Origin: Pleomorphomonas oryzae DSM 16300
GTDB taxonomy: Bacteria > Pseudomonadota > Alphaproteobacteria > Rhizobiales > Pleomorphomonadaceae
Assembly: GCF_000422965.1 (NCBI RefSeq)
Contig: NZ_AUHB01000012.1
Span: 1 to 64,000, forward strand
Direction of reading: 5' to 3'
DNA: 64,000 bases
Position 1 is the stretch's first letter. Every line of letters starts with the position of its first letter. Shown piece after piece: positions 45,075-53,828 of this stretch. Position numbers and translations under genes: made by a program. Under the pieces are notes generated by a model that ran no database searches, was not told the origin of the DNA, and saw only the letters and a list, made by a program, of their open reading frames with translations.

Positions 45075-46085
45075 TTACCTCTGGTGCCGGATCTTGGGAT
45101 TGACGAGGCCGTAGAGCATGTCGACGATCAGGTTGACGGCCATGACGATGAGGGCGATCAGCACGAGGCCGCCTTGCACTGCCGGATAGTCGCGGCGGAA
45201 GATGGAATCGACCATCCACTTGCCGACGCCCGGCCAGGAGAAGATCGTCTCGGTCAGGATGGCGCCGGCCATCAGCACGCCGATCTGCAGGCCGATGGTG
45301 GTGATGACCGGGATCAGCGCGTTGCGCAGCGCATGCACGGCGACGACGCGGAACGGGCTGAGACCCTTGGCCTTGGCGGTGCGGATGTAATCCTCGCCCA
45401 GCACTTCCAGCATGGCCGAGCGCGTCTGGCGGGCGATGACGGCGAGCGGGATGGTGCCGAGCACGATGGTCGGCAGGATGAGATGGCTCATCGCCGACTG
45501 GAAGGCGCCTGCCTTGCCCGACAGCAGGCTGTCGATCAGCATGAAGCCGGTTACCTTGGGGAAGAAGAACATCAGGGAGATGCGGCCGGACACCGGCGTC
45601 CAGCCGAGCATGACGGAGAAGACGATGATGAGCAGCAGCGCCCACCAGAAGATCGGCATGGAATAGCCGACGAGCGCGGTGCCCATCGCCGTATGGTCGA
45701 ACCAGGAGTTCCGCTTGACGGCGGCGATGACGCCGGCTGGCACGCCGAGGGCGACGGCAAAGATCACTGCGCAGAACGACAGTTCCAGCGTCGCCGGGAA
45801 CAGCGTGAAGAACTCGGTGAAGATCGGCTTCTTGGTTGAGATAGAGGTGCCGAAATCGCCATGCAGCAGATCGGTGAAATAGTAGATGAACTGCTGCCAG
45901 AGCGGCAGGTCGAAGCCGAAGCGATGCATCAGCTCGGCGTAACGGTCTGGCGACATGCCACGTTCACCGGCGAGCAGCAGGACCGGATCGCCGGGCAGCA
46001 GGCGGATGAAGAAGAAGGCGACCAGGCTGACGCCAAGGAAGGTCGGGATCAAAAGGCTGAGGCGTCGGAGAATGAAACCGAACAT
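45075..46085 (-). CDS. dppB: Dipeptide ABC transporter permease DppB
   Basis: This inner-membrane permease subunit has 336 residues and six TM segments, beginning with the typical MFGFILRRLSLLIPTFLGVS. RLLPGDPV near residue 28 and the EAA-type loop YIRTAKAKGLSPFRVVAVHA near residue 224 are characteristic. The GNAT gene ends 9 bases upstream of its start, so the two are probably cotranscribed. Confidence 0.93.
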   Translation of the reverse strand: MFGFILRRLSLLIPTFLGVSLVAFFFIRLLPGDPVLLLAGERGMSPDRYAELMHRFGFDLPLWQQFIYYFTDLLHGDFGTSISTKKPIFTEFFTLFPATLELSFCAVIFAVALGVPAGVIAAVKRNSWFDHTAMGTALVGYSMPIFWWALLLIIVFSVMLGWTPVSGRISLMFFFPKVTGFMLIDSLLSGKAGAFQSAMSHLILPTIVLGTIPLAVIARQTRSAMLEVLGEDYIRTAKAKGLSPFRVVAVHALRNALIPVITTIGLQIGVLMAGAILTETIFSWPGVGKWMVDSIFRRDYPAVQGGLVLIALIVMAVNLIVDMLYGLVNPKIRHQR

Positions 46086-46094
46086 GATGCGGGG

Positions 46095-46592
46095 TCAGTC
46101 CAGGCTCGAGAGTTGCTTGACGAAGATGTGGGTCGGATGTGTTTCGTGGCGGCCGTCGGGAGTCCAGATCGGAGCTTGCCGGACGCCGCTGTCACGCCAG
46201 CCCGTCCGCGCGTAGAAACGGTGGGCACGCTGGTTGCCGGCCGAACACTGGATCACCGCGTCGCGTATGCCGCGCCGGGCGAGTTCCGTCTCGGTGGTAG
46301 CAAGCAAGGCGTGGGCGACACCGGTGCCGCGCACCTTGGCGGCGACGAAGAACTGGTCGATCTCGTTGCCTTCGATGACGGCAAAACCTACGACACGGCC
46401 ATCCGCCTCGGCGACGAGGCAGCCGGGCTCAAGCGGCCCGAGCCGATGATCGAAGCTTTCCAGGGTCCGCTCGGCGATTACGTGGGCCGGCAGGACCGAG
46501 CCGTGGCCGTCGTGCCAGGCATCGTGCCATAGCCGGACGACCGCGGGGCGGTCATCGGAACGGAAGGGACGGAAGGCAGTTTTGATCGACAT
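46095..46592 (-). CDS. GNAT family N-acetyltransferase
   Basis: The 165-residue protein has a GNAT fold with LVAEADGRVVGFAVIEGNEI near residue 60, an acetyl-CoA-binding loop VAAKVRGTGVAHALLATTE near residue 82 (the QxxGxG/A-like motif is modified) and NQRAHRFYARTGWRDSGVRQ near residue 120. The substrate is unknown. The frame is open far upstream, but ATG 46592 begins the family-typical MSIKTAFRPFRSDD. It sits between dppA and dppB in the same orientation. Confidence 0.85.
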   Translation of the reverse strand: MSIKTAFRPFRSDDRPAVVRLWHDAWHDGHGSVLPAHVIAERTLESFDHRLGPLEPGCLVAEADGRVVGFAVIEGNEIDQFFVAAKVRGTGVAHALLATTETELARRGIRDAVIQCSAGNQRAHRFYARTGWRDSGVRQAPIWTPDGRHETHPTHIFVKQLSSLD

Positions 46593-46748
46593 GGGGCTTC
46601 CAGTAGCCGCCGGAACCCCGGCCTGCAAGCGACAAGGACGCGATTTGACCATTTTGGCGGCATGAAATTGCCGAGATTTCCGCCGTCCTACATGATTTTC
46701 CGCATGACGGCGTCGGGCTCGGCTTATCCAGACCTTGTTTGCACATGC

Positions 46749-46782
46749 AAAAACGGTTCCGGAGAGGATTTCCCCGGAACCG
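46749..46782 (-). terminator. Intra-operon terminator after dppA
   Basis: The stem CGGTTCCGG/CCGGAACCG (46754-46762 with 46774-46782) is followed on the minus strand by TTTTT (46749-46753). It lies 21 bases after the dppA stop and before the GNAT and dppBCDF genes, so it probably lowers transcription of the permease genes relative to the binding protein. Confidence 0.85.
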
Positions 46783-46803
46783 CGTCTGTCGATTTGGCCT
46801 GCC

Positions 46804-48399
46804 TTACTCGGCGACGTCGACCTGTTCGAACCAATGCAGTCCGAGCGGATCAACCTTGTATCCCGTGACGCTCTTGGCCAGCGGCATATAGGTCGTCGAG
46901 TGCGCGATGGTCGCCCACGGCGCTTCCTTCTTGAAGACCACCTGGGCATCTTCATAGAGCTTGGTACGCTCGGCCACGTCGGAAACCGTCGCGGCCTTGG
47001 TCACCAGGTCGGTGAAGTCCTTGTTGCACCAGAAGGCGCGGTTCGAGCCGCTGTCGACGGCAGCGCAGCTCAGAAGCGCGAACAGGAAGTTGTCCGGATC
47101 GCCATTGTCGCCGGTCCAGCCCTGCAGAAGCGCGCCATCACGGGTCTTTTCCTTGCCGCGCTTCAGATACTCGGCCCACTCGAAGGATACGATCTCGACC
47201 TTGACGCCGACATTGGCGAAGTCGGCCTGGATCAGCTCGGCCATACGGCGGGCATTCGGGTTGTAGGGACGCGACACCGGCATCGCCCACACCTTCATGC
47301 TGAGATCCTTGACGCCAGCCTCGGCGAGCAGCTTCTTGGCCGCTTCCGGATCGTATGGGTCGTCCTGAATCTGGTCGTTGTAGGACCACATGGTCGGCGG
47401 GATCGGGTTCTTGGCGGCCTGGCCGGTACCCTGATAGACGGCGTCGATGATCGCCTTCTTGTTGATCGCCATGTTCAGAGCCTTGCGGACGCGCACGTCG
47501 TCGAAGGGCTTCTGCAGGGTGTTGTAGGCGAGATAGCCGATGTTGAGGCCAGCCTGATCAAGCAGCTGAATGTTGCTGTCGGTCTTGAGGGCGTCGATGT
47601 CGGCAGGGTTCGGATAGGGAGCGGCCTGGCACTCGCCGGCCTTCAGCTTCTGAACGCGAACCGAAGCGTCAGGCGTGATGGCGAAGACGAGGTCGTCGAT
47701 CTTCGGCTTGCCATTCCAGTAGTCGGCGAAGGCCTGGTAGCGGATGACCGCGTCCTTCTCGTAGGCAACAAACTGGAACGGGCCGGTGCCGATCGGAAGC
47801 TGGTTGAGGTCGGACTGCTTGCCTTCGGCGGCCAGCTTGTCGGCGTATTCCTTCGACATGATCGAAGCGAAGGCCATCGCCAGGTTGGCGAGCATCGGCG
47901 CGTTCGGCGACGTCAGGGTGAGCTTGACGGTATAGTCGTCAACCTTCTCGAGCGACTTGACCAGCTTGGGCATATCCATGCCCTCCCAATACTCCCAGGA
48001 GCCGCCGGCGTAGGAGTACCAAGGACTGTTCTTGTCGTTCTGGCGCGTCAGCGAGAAGATCACGTCGTCGGCGTTGAAGTCGCGCGTCGGCTTGAAATAC
48101 TCGGTGGTGTGGAACTTGACGCCCTTGCGGAGATGGAACGTGTAGACCGTACCGTCTTCGGAAATGTCCCAGCTCTCGGCGAGGCCGGGGATGACGGAAG
48201 TCGTGCCGTGCTCGAACTCGGTCAGGCGGCTGTAGACCGGAACCGAGGACGCGTCATGCGTGGTGCCGGAGGCGTAGGGCGCCGGGTCGAAGCCTTCCGG
48301 GCTGCCTTCGGAGCAGTAGACGAACGTCTTGGCATGCGCGGCACTGACGAGGCCGGCGACAAGCATGGTGGCCGCCAGAAGGCGGGACATCGTTTTCAT
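46804..48399 (-). CDS. dppA: Dipeptide-binding protein DppA (SBP family 5)
   Basis: This periplasmic solute-binding protein delivers dipeptides to the DppBCDF transporter. The 531-residue protein has a signal peptide (KTMSRLLAATMLVAGLVSA, cleaved after AHA), YCSEGSPEGFDPAPY near residue 28, the family-5 signature region FHLRKGVKFHTTEYFKPTRD near residue 93, and LPIGTGPFQF near residue 198. ATG 48399 starts the signal peptide; the frame is open further upstream. It is followed by a strong terminator. Confidence 0.95.
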   Translation of the reverse strand: MKTMSRLLAATMLVAGLVSAAHAKTFVYCSEGSPEGFDPAPYASGTTHDASSVPVYSRLTEFEHGTTSVIPGLAESWDISEDGTVYTFHLRKGVKFHTTEYFKPTRDFNADDVIFSLTRQNDKNSPWYSYAGGSWEYWEGMDMPKLVKSLEKVDDYTVKLTLTSPNAPMLANLAMAFASIMSKEYADKLAAEGKQSDLNQLPIGTGPFQFVAYEKDAVIRYQAFADYWNGKPKIDDLVFAITPDASVRVQKLKAGECQAAPYPNPADIDALKTDSNIQLLDQAGLNIGYLAYNTLQKPFDDVRVRKALNMAINKKAIIDAVYQGTGQAAKNPIPPTMWSYNDQIQDDPYDPEAAKKLLAEAGVKDLSMKVWAMPVSRPYNPNARRMAELIQADFANVGVKVEIVSFEWAEYLKRGKEKTRDGALLQGWTGDNGDPDNFLFALLSCAAVDSGSNRAFWCNKDFTDLVTKAATVSDVAERTKLYEDAQVVFKKEAPWATIAHSTTYMPLAKSVTGYKVDPLGLHWFEQVDVAE

Positions 48400-48691
48400 A
48401 AGGTATACTCCCCTGTTGCCGAGCGAGGTCGGCGAACCCCGTGCCTGGTCAGACGGTCTTTTTGTCACTTATGCCCGTCAGCCGGCGAGCCCTTATCCGA
48501 ACCGACAATTGGCCGGTTGGCAAGCCTTTTTTCCCATCCGGTCAGAAATGAGGCATCTCGTCGCCCTGGCGTTGTTCCCGCAACGGTTTTTGCCTCTGAT
48601 CGATTGCCCGGAAAATCCGAATCGTTGCCGCTGCGGCTCGTCAAAGCGCTCCGACAACGATAGGATCAAACCAACGGATGAGGAGCGTGAG

Positions 48692-50206
48692 ATGGCCGAC
48701 GGGATCGAGGCGGAACTGAAGGTGGCCGTGGACGCGGCCGGCGCCTCGCGTCTTGCACGCCTTGCCGCTCTGCCGGGCCTGACGGTCACGGCGAAGGGCG
48801 ACAAGCGGCTCGTCAGTACCTATTTCGACACGCCCGACCTCGCCTTGAGGGCGAAGGGCATCAGCCTGCGTCTGCGCCGCACTGGGCGGAGCGGCGAACA
48901 GACGGTGAAGTTTCCGGGCGGTTTCTCGCTGGGGCTTGCCGAGCGGCCGGAATTCAACGTGCCCTACGCCGGTCGTGTGCCGGATCTGGCGCGTCTGCCG
49001 GACGAGGCAGCGGTCGAGCTCACCAAACTGGTCGATGGCCGGCCGCTGGTGCCGCTGTTTTCAATGCGGGTGACGCGGCGGCGCTGGGAGATCACTACGC
49101 CCGGCGGCGATTGCGTCGAGATGGCGCTCGACCGGGGCACGGCGACGGCCGGCAGTCGGCGCGCCGATATCCGGGAAGTGGAGTTCGAACTGCTTTCCGG
49201 CGACCGGCGGGCGCTGTTCGAAGTGGCGCGACCGGCGCTGGCCGGTATTGCCTTTCACTTCTCGACCCATGCCAAATCCGATCTCGGTTACGCCCTTCTC
49301 GAAGGCGAGATCGGCGCGGCCGAGCCGACCACGGCGGTAGACGCCGATCTCGACGACGACATGTCCGTCGAGATGGCGTTGCAGCTGGTGCTCAGATCCT
49401 GTGCCGCCCAGATTTCCGCCAACGTCGCGGCGCTGAGAATTGATGAGGCTCCCGAGGGCGCTCATCAGTTGCGCGTCGGGCTGCGTCGCCTCCGGACGGC
49501 GCTGAAGATTTTCGCTTCCGTCATGGCGCCGGGCTCCGCGGATGCGCTGGCCGCCGAGGCGCAGCGGCTTGCCCAAGAGGTTGCCGTCACGCGCGACATG
49601 GATGTGTTGATCGACGAACTCGTTGCGCCGCTCGACGGCGGTGGGGACATGAGGGCACTGATCGAGCTTCTCGAGAAGCGACGCAAGGCGGCGCGAGTGC
49701 GGCTCGCGACCGTGCTTGCCGATCGAAGCAGCGGCGATTTCCTGATCGACCTCCTGGCTTTCACCGAGGCTCGCGGCTGGTTGTCGACGGACGACATCGG
49801 CCAGAGTCTCGGATTGGCTGCGCCCATCGAGCCGTTTGCCGAGCGCGTCATCAGCCGCCTGAGACGCAAGGTTGAAAAGCTCGGACGTGATCCTGAAGCA
49901 CTGTCTCCAGACGAACGACACGAACTCAGGAAGAGATTCAAACGCCTACGTTATGCCTATGATTTCTTTGAGCCTTTGCTGCCAAAGTCGACGCGGCGCA
50001 AGTTATTGCCGAGAGTCAAGGCGGCTCAGGACGTGCTCGGCGTGCTCAACGACATTCACATGGCTCACCTGATGCTTGATGACGTTCGCACCGTTGGGCC
50101 CAAGGCGGGCGCGGTGGAGCGCGCCATCGGCTATTGCCTCGGCTGGCATAGCGCGCGCGCCAAGGCCATCTGGGAGCGGCGCTCCGACGACCTGTCGCTG
50201 GACTGA
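48692..50206 (+). CDS. CYTH-CHAD domain protein
   Basis: The 504-residue protein has an N-terminal CYTH triphosphate-tunnel domain (about 1-200) with the EAELK motif at residues 6-10 that binds triphosphate and metal, and DTPDLALRAKGISLRLRRTG near residue 47. A C-terminal CHAD domain (about 220-490) contains HQLRVGLRRLRTALK near residue 258 and HELRKRFKRLRYAYDFF near residue 409, with paired His and Arg residues. CYTH-CHAD proteins act on, or bind, polyphosphate and inorganic triphosphate. AGGAG precedes the ATG. It is divergent from dppA. Confidence 0.9.
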   Translation: MADGIEAELKVAVDAAGASRLARLAALPGLTVTAKGDKRLVSTYFDTPDLALRAKGISLRLRRTGRSGEQTVKFPGGFSLGLAERPEFNVPYAGRVPDLARLPDEAAVELTKLVDGRPLVPLFSMRVTRRRWEITTPGGDCVEMALDRGTATAGSRRADIREVEFELLSGDRRALFEVARPALAGIAFHFSTHAKSDLGYALLEGEIGAAEPTTAVDADLDDDMSVEMALQLVLRSCAAQISANVAALRIDEAPEGAHQLRVGLRRLRTALKIFASVMAPGSADALAAEAQRLAQEVAVTRDMDVLIDELVAPLDGGGDMRALIELLEKRRKAARVRLATVLADRSSGDFLIDLLAFTEARGWLSTDDIGQSLGLAAPIEPFAERVISRLRRKVEKLGRDPEALSPDERHELRKRFKRLRYAYDFFEPLLPKSTRRKLLPRVKAAQDVLGVLNDIHMAHLMLDDVRTVGPKAGAVERAIGYCLGWHSARAKAIWERRSDDLSLD

Positions 50207-50460
50207 TGTCCGCAATGGCGGAATTATGCAGTTTACATATCAGTAAAAATACGTGACTGTCGGCGCGGGCTTGGGGCATCTTGCCCCCGGGGGAGCTGAG
50301 TTCGGCTTTTGAAGCTCGTCCTAATCAAGAGATTCAAATACTGAATCCAAAAGCTCCACCGAAACACCAAGTCGTAAGTGGTTCGTTTTGCTCTGATATT
50401 TTCTTCGTGAGTCAGGCCGGGCGAGTGCCGGCACCGAACGGAATCCAGGGAGCCATCGAC

Positions 50461-51339
50461 ATGAGCGAACGCATCGCCATCACCCAGGACATGATCCGTC
50501 TCTACGACGAATATACTCACCTGACGCTCGATCGCCGCGGCTTCATGGAGAAGCTGGCCAAGCTGGCCGGATCGAGCGCCGCGGCTGCCGCCATCGTGCC
50601 GCTGATCGAAGCCGGGCAGGCCAAGGCGGCCGTTGTTGCGGCCACTGACGACCGGCTGGAGATATCGACGGTCGAATTCGCCGGCGATGGCGGCACGGTG
50701 AAAGGCTATCTTGCGCGCCCCAAAGCGGTGACTGGGCCGCTACCGGCCGTGATGGTTATTCACGAGAACCGTGGGCTCAACGGCCATATCGAAGACGTCA
50801 CCCGCCGTTTGGCTCTCGAAGGCTTCCTCACACTGGCGCCGGATTTTCTTTCGCCGGCCGGCGGTACGCCCGTTGATGAGGACAAGGCGCGCGACCTGAT
50901 TGCCGGTCTCGACCGGGTGAAGACGGTCAAGAACGCCGTGGCGGCTGCCGCCTTCCTGCGCAACCATGAGGGCGGCAACGGCAAGTCCGGCAGCGTCGGC
51001 TTCTGCTGGGGCGGCGGGCTGTCGCTTCAGACGGCGGTGGCCGATCCCGACCTCGGCGCGGCGGTGGCCTATTACGGCGCCCAACCGGCGGCAGAGCAAG
51101 TGGCGGCCATCAAGGCGCCGCTGCTCCTGCATTATGCTGGCCTAGACGACCGCATCAACGCCGGCATTCCGGTGTTCGAGGCGGCTCTGAAGGCAGCCGG
51201 CAAAAGCTACGAGCTCCACATGTATCCCGGCGTCAACCACGCCTTCAACAACGACACCTCCGCGGCGCGCTACGACAAGGCGGCGGCCGACCTCGCCTGG
51301 ACGAGAACGGTCGGCTTTCTAAAAGCCCATCTTGCCTGA
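50461..51339 (+). CDS. Dienelactone hydrolase family protein with Tat-like leader
   Basis: The 292-residue alpha/beta hydrolase has the catalytic triad of dienelactone hydrolases: Cys in VGFCWGGGLSLQT near residue 181, Asp in LDDR near residue 231, and His in GVNHAFNNDT near residue 260. Residues 1-56 are an extra N-terminal segment with a twin-arginine-type motif DRRGFMEKL at residues 24-32, a hydrophobic run (SSAAAAAIVPLI) and AKA, suggesting Tat export. The substrate is unknown. It starts at ATG 50461; the upstream frame is longer. Confidence 0.87.
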   Translation: MSERIAITQDMIRLYDEYTHLTLDRRGFMEKLAKLAGSSAAAAAIVPLIEAGQAKAAVVAATDDRLEISTVEFAGDGGTVKGYLARPKAVTGPLPAVMVIHENRGLNGHIEDVTRRLALEGFLTLAPDFLSPAGGTPVDEDKARDLIAGLDRVKTVKNAVAAAAFLRNHEGGNGKSGSVGFCWGGGLSLQTAVADPDLGAAVAYYGAQPAAEQVAAIKAPLLLHYAGLDDRINAGIPVFEAALKAAGKSYELHMYPGVNHAFNNDTSAARYDKAAADLAWTRTVGFLKAHLA

Positions 51340-51584
51340 GAGCCAGTCCCGAAACTCTACTGGGGCGGGCATCTGGCTTCGACTTCTGCGCTTCCGGTGC
51401 TCACGAACCTCAAGTTCGCTCCGCTCCGGTTCTCGAATTCATCGCCATCTGCCACACCCCAGCGAGTTTCGGATCAGGCTCTGAGGCTGGGCCAACGCGA
51501 CGCCAAGTCCAAAAATATGACAAATGGGCCTTGGTGCCGCGGCAAATCGCTATATAAGCGGCTGAGCTAGGAGCTGTCTTTTCC

Positions 51585-52511
51585 ATGTCGCCGACTGCCG
51601 CGGGCGTTCTCTTCAAGCTCGCCTCGACCATTGCCTTCGCCTTCATGCTGACCTTGATCAAGCTGGTGTCGGGTCGCGTGCCTCCAGGCGAGATGCTGTT
51701 TTTCCGATCTTTCTTCGGCATCGTCCCGGTCATCGTCTATCTCGCTGCCCTCGGCGTGTTCCCCGCCTCGCTCGCCACCATGCGCCCATTGGGCCATGTG
51801 CGCCGATCGCTGGTCGGGACCGCGTCGATGTTCTGCTGGTTCACGGCGGTCACCTATCTGCCGCTGCCGGACGCCACCGCCATTAGCTACTCGGGGCCGT
51901 TGTTCGGCGTCTGTCTCGCCGCTCTTCTGCTGCATGAGCGGGTCAGATCCTTCCGCTGGGTGGCGGTTGGCATCGGCTTTCTCGGCGTGTTGATCGTCTT
52001 GTCGGAACAGCTCAACGGTTTCGATGCCGGATTTCACGGCAGCCGAGCGATCGGCGCGGCCTGCGCGCTCGCCTCGGCGATGCTGGGCGCCGTTGCCGCC
52101 GTTACCGTGCGCGAGTTGACCTCCACCGAGACCACCGGCGCCATCGTCTTCTACTTCCTGGCCTGCGGCTCAGCGTTCTCCTTCGTGACGCTGCCGTTCG
52201 GCTGGGTGGTGCCGAGCTTTTCCGATGCTGCCATGCTGATCGTCGCCGGTCTGTTCGGCGGTATCGGACAGGTGCTGATGACACAGTCCTATCGCCTCGC
52301 CGAAGCGTCGGTGATCGCTCCGCTCGACTATATCAACATGGTCTGGATTGTCCTCATATCCTACATGGTCTTCGGCGACGTGCCGACAGTGGTCGTGCTC
52401 GCGGGTTCGCTGGTGGTGATCGCCTCGGGCGTCTTCGTGGTCTGGCGGGAGCGGCGCCTCGGCATCCTCGAAGCCAAGGCGAGGGCGAGAAGCGCCGACA
52501 CGCCGACTTAG
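51585..52511 (+). CDS. EamA/DMT family permease
   Basis: The 308-residue protein has ten predicted TM segments in two EamA repeats, typical of drug/metabolite transporters. Characteristic parts are FFRSFFGIVPVIVYLAALGV near residue 39, AISYSGPLFGVCLAALLLHE near residue 98 and IGQVLMTQSYRLAEASVIAP near residue 225. The subtype resembles rhizobial S-adenosylmethionine or amino-acid-type DMT carriers, but the substrate is not defined. It stands alone upstream of a 422-base gene-free stretch. Confidence 0.87.
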   Translation: MSPTAAGVLFKLASTIAFAFMLTLIKLVSGRVPPGEMLFFRSFFGIVPVIVYLAALGVFPASLATMRPLGHVRRSLVGTASMFCWFTAVTYLPLPDATAISYSGPLFGVCLAALLLHERVRSFRWVAVGIGFLGVLIVLSEQLNGFDAGFHGSRAIGAACALASAMLGAVAAVTVRELTSTETTGAIVFYFLACGSAFSFVTLPFGWVVPSFSDAAMLIVAGLFGGIGQVLMTQSYRLAEASVIAPLDYINMVWIVLISYMVFGDVPTVVVLAGSLVVIASGVFVVWRERRLGILEAKARARSADTPT

Positions 52512-52933
52512 GACTTTGGCGTTGTAAGTCTCGCTGGTGCGATGTGATCGAAGGGACTACGGAGAAGTTTGGGTTCGTGCAGATATGCCGTCTGAGGACG
52601 GCCGATTGGCTTTGACGGCGCTAGGAAGGGGGACCAAGCCTCATTTCGTGTCGGACAGTAGCTTATCTGTAGCGTCCCTGAGCGGCTGCGGTTCGGGACA
52701 AGGGGCACTCAAATTGGTGGCCGAATTGAATTATAGCCCAACTAAATGGCTCAATCCGTCCAGGATTGGAGTCTCCTATCGCAGGAGTTACGCCATCGCA
52801 TGGGGTTCGGTAATTGGGGCGGATAGGCTTTGTCGCTGAAGTGCCCGGGCCTTCTTTACCGGCATATTGTGAGTCGTTATCATCCAGGCCGGAAGAGTAA
52901 GATACAAAACTCAGCATCTAAGGCTACGTCTAC
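52512..52933. other. Gene-free stretch between EamA gene and AT-rich FkbM gene
   Basis: No gene, tRNA or clear repeat is recognised in these 422 bases. Three open frames of 66-100 codons overlap on both strands without recognisable domains. Base composition shifts from GC-rich towards the AT-rich FkbM gene. It may hold remnants of an older insertion, but nothing shows this directly. Confidence 0.4.
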
Positions 52934-53650
52934 ATGAGAAAATTTCTAAATTACATCCTATCTCCATTTGGACTGCAGGTCTTGAAGAAGCCAAATCAAC
53001 GCCAGAGTAAATATTTCGGATTGAATAATCTAGACAAAATACTTGAGGAATACCTTCCTTTTGATAATGGTTTTTTTGTTGAGCTTGGTGCCAATAATGG
53101 GGTCGATCAATCAAACACGCTGTATTTTGAGCTATTCAAAGGGTGGAAAGGGGTTCTTGTTGAACCTGTAGCCCATAATTATTTTATGTGCAGAAAAAAT
53201 CGTTCAGAGGAAAACTCTATTCACTGCAATGCTTGCGTCTCGTTTGAGTATAAAGATAGATTTGTTCCTATATCCTATGCAAATTTGATGACTATGCCCA
53301 TAATTGAGTCGTCCAGCATTGTCGATAAAGAAGAATATGTGAATATTTCTAGACCTCACCTGGAAAAACATGAAGATGTGGTTATTTTTGGGGCGGAGGC
53401 GAAAACACTGAACGACATTCTCCTTGAATCCGGCGCGCCGAAGGAAATCGATTTTCTTTCTTTGGATGTTGAGGGGGCGGAGCTTGAAGTCCTGCGTGGC
53501 ATCGATTTTCAAGAATTTCGATTTAAGTATATGTGCATCGAATGCTTTGATCTTGAAAAAATTTTCTCCTATCTGGATGAGAAGGGCTACGAAATGATCA
53601 GGAAAATATCTACTCACGACTATATATTTAGGAATAAAGTACTCGTATGA
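52934..53650 (+). CDS. FkbM family methyltransferase, AT-rich
   Basis: FkbM-family enzymes are SAM-dependent O-methyltransferases of sugars, lipids or polyketides. The 238-residue protein has the SAM-binding motif FFVELGANNGVDQSNTLYFE near residue 47, VLVEPVAHNYF near residue 75, and FLSLDVEGAELEVL near residue 172, which is the conserved LDVEGxE motif. The gene is strikingly AT-rich: by hand count 22/60 GC at 53041-53100 and 20/60 at 53161-53220, against 43/60 at 53881-53940 in thiO. Its codon use also differs. It is probably horizontally acquired and could modify a surface glycan. Confidence 0.9.
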   Translation: MRKFLNYILSPFGLQVLKKPNQRQSKYFGLNNLDKILEEYLPFDNGFFVELGANNGVDQSNTLYFELFKGWKGVLVEPVAHNYFMCRKNRSEENSIHCNACVSFEYKDRFVPISYANLMTMPIIESSSIVDKEEYVNISRPHLEKHEDVVIFGAEAKTLNDILLESGAPKEIDFLSLDVEGAELEVLRGIDFQEFRFKYMCIECFDLEKIFSYLDEKGYEMIRKISTHDYIFRNKVLV

Positions 53651-53828
53651 TTTTTCTAGAAAACGAAAACAAAGTATATTGTCTAGCTGCACAAAGTCTA
53701 GACCGAGCGTTGGATAACCTGCTTCAAGTGATTGCCTTCGGACAATCGGTCGACATTGACACTCCTTCGGGAGCGGGCCAAAAGGTTCTGCCGAGCCTGC
53801 AGAGAAATTTCGGCGCGAGAGATATTCG

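Noticed and set aside
46735-48663. 642-codon open frame antisense to dppA
   Set aside because: It covers the dppA gene, which is clearly a peptide-binding protein. The antisense translation shows no recognisable domain.
52537-52839. 100-codon open frame before the FkbM gene
   Set aside because: No family or ribosome site is seen, and the other strand has similar random open frames.
53651-53828. Possible TPP riboswitch upstream of thiO
   Set aside because: The conserved CTGAGA and ACCTGA-type THI-box elements are not present. A small hairpin with a TTCG loop is the only structure seen.
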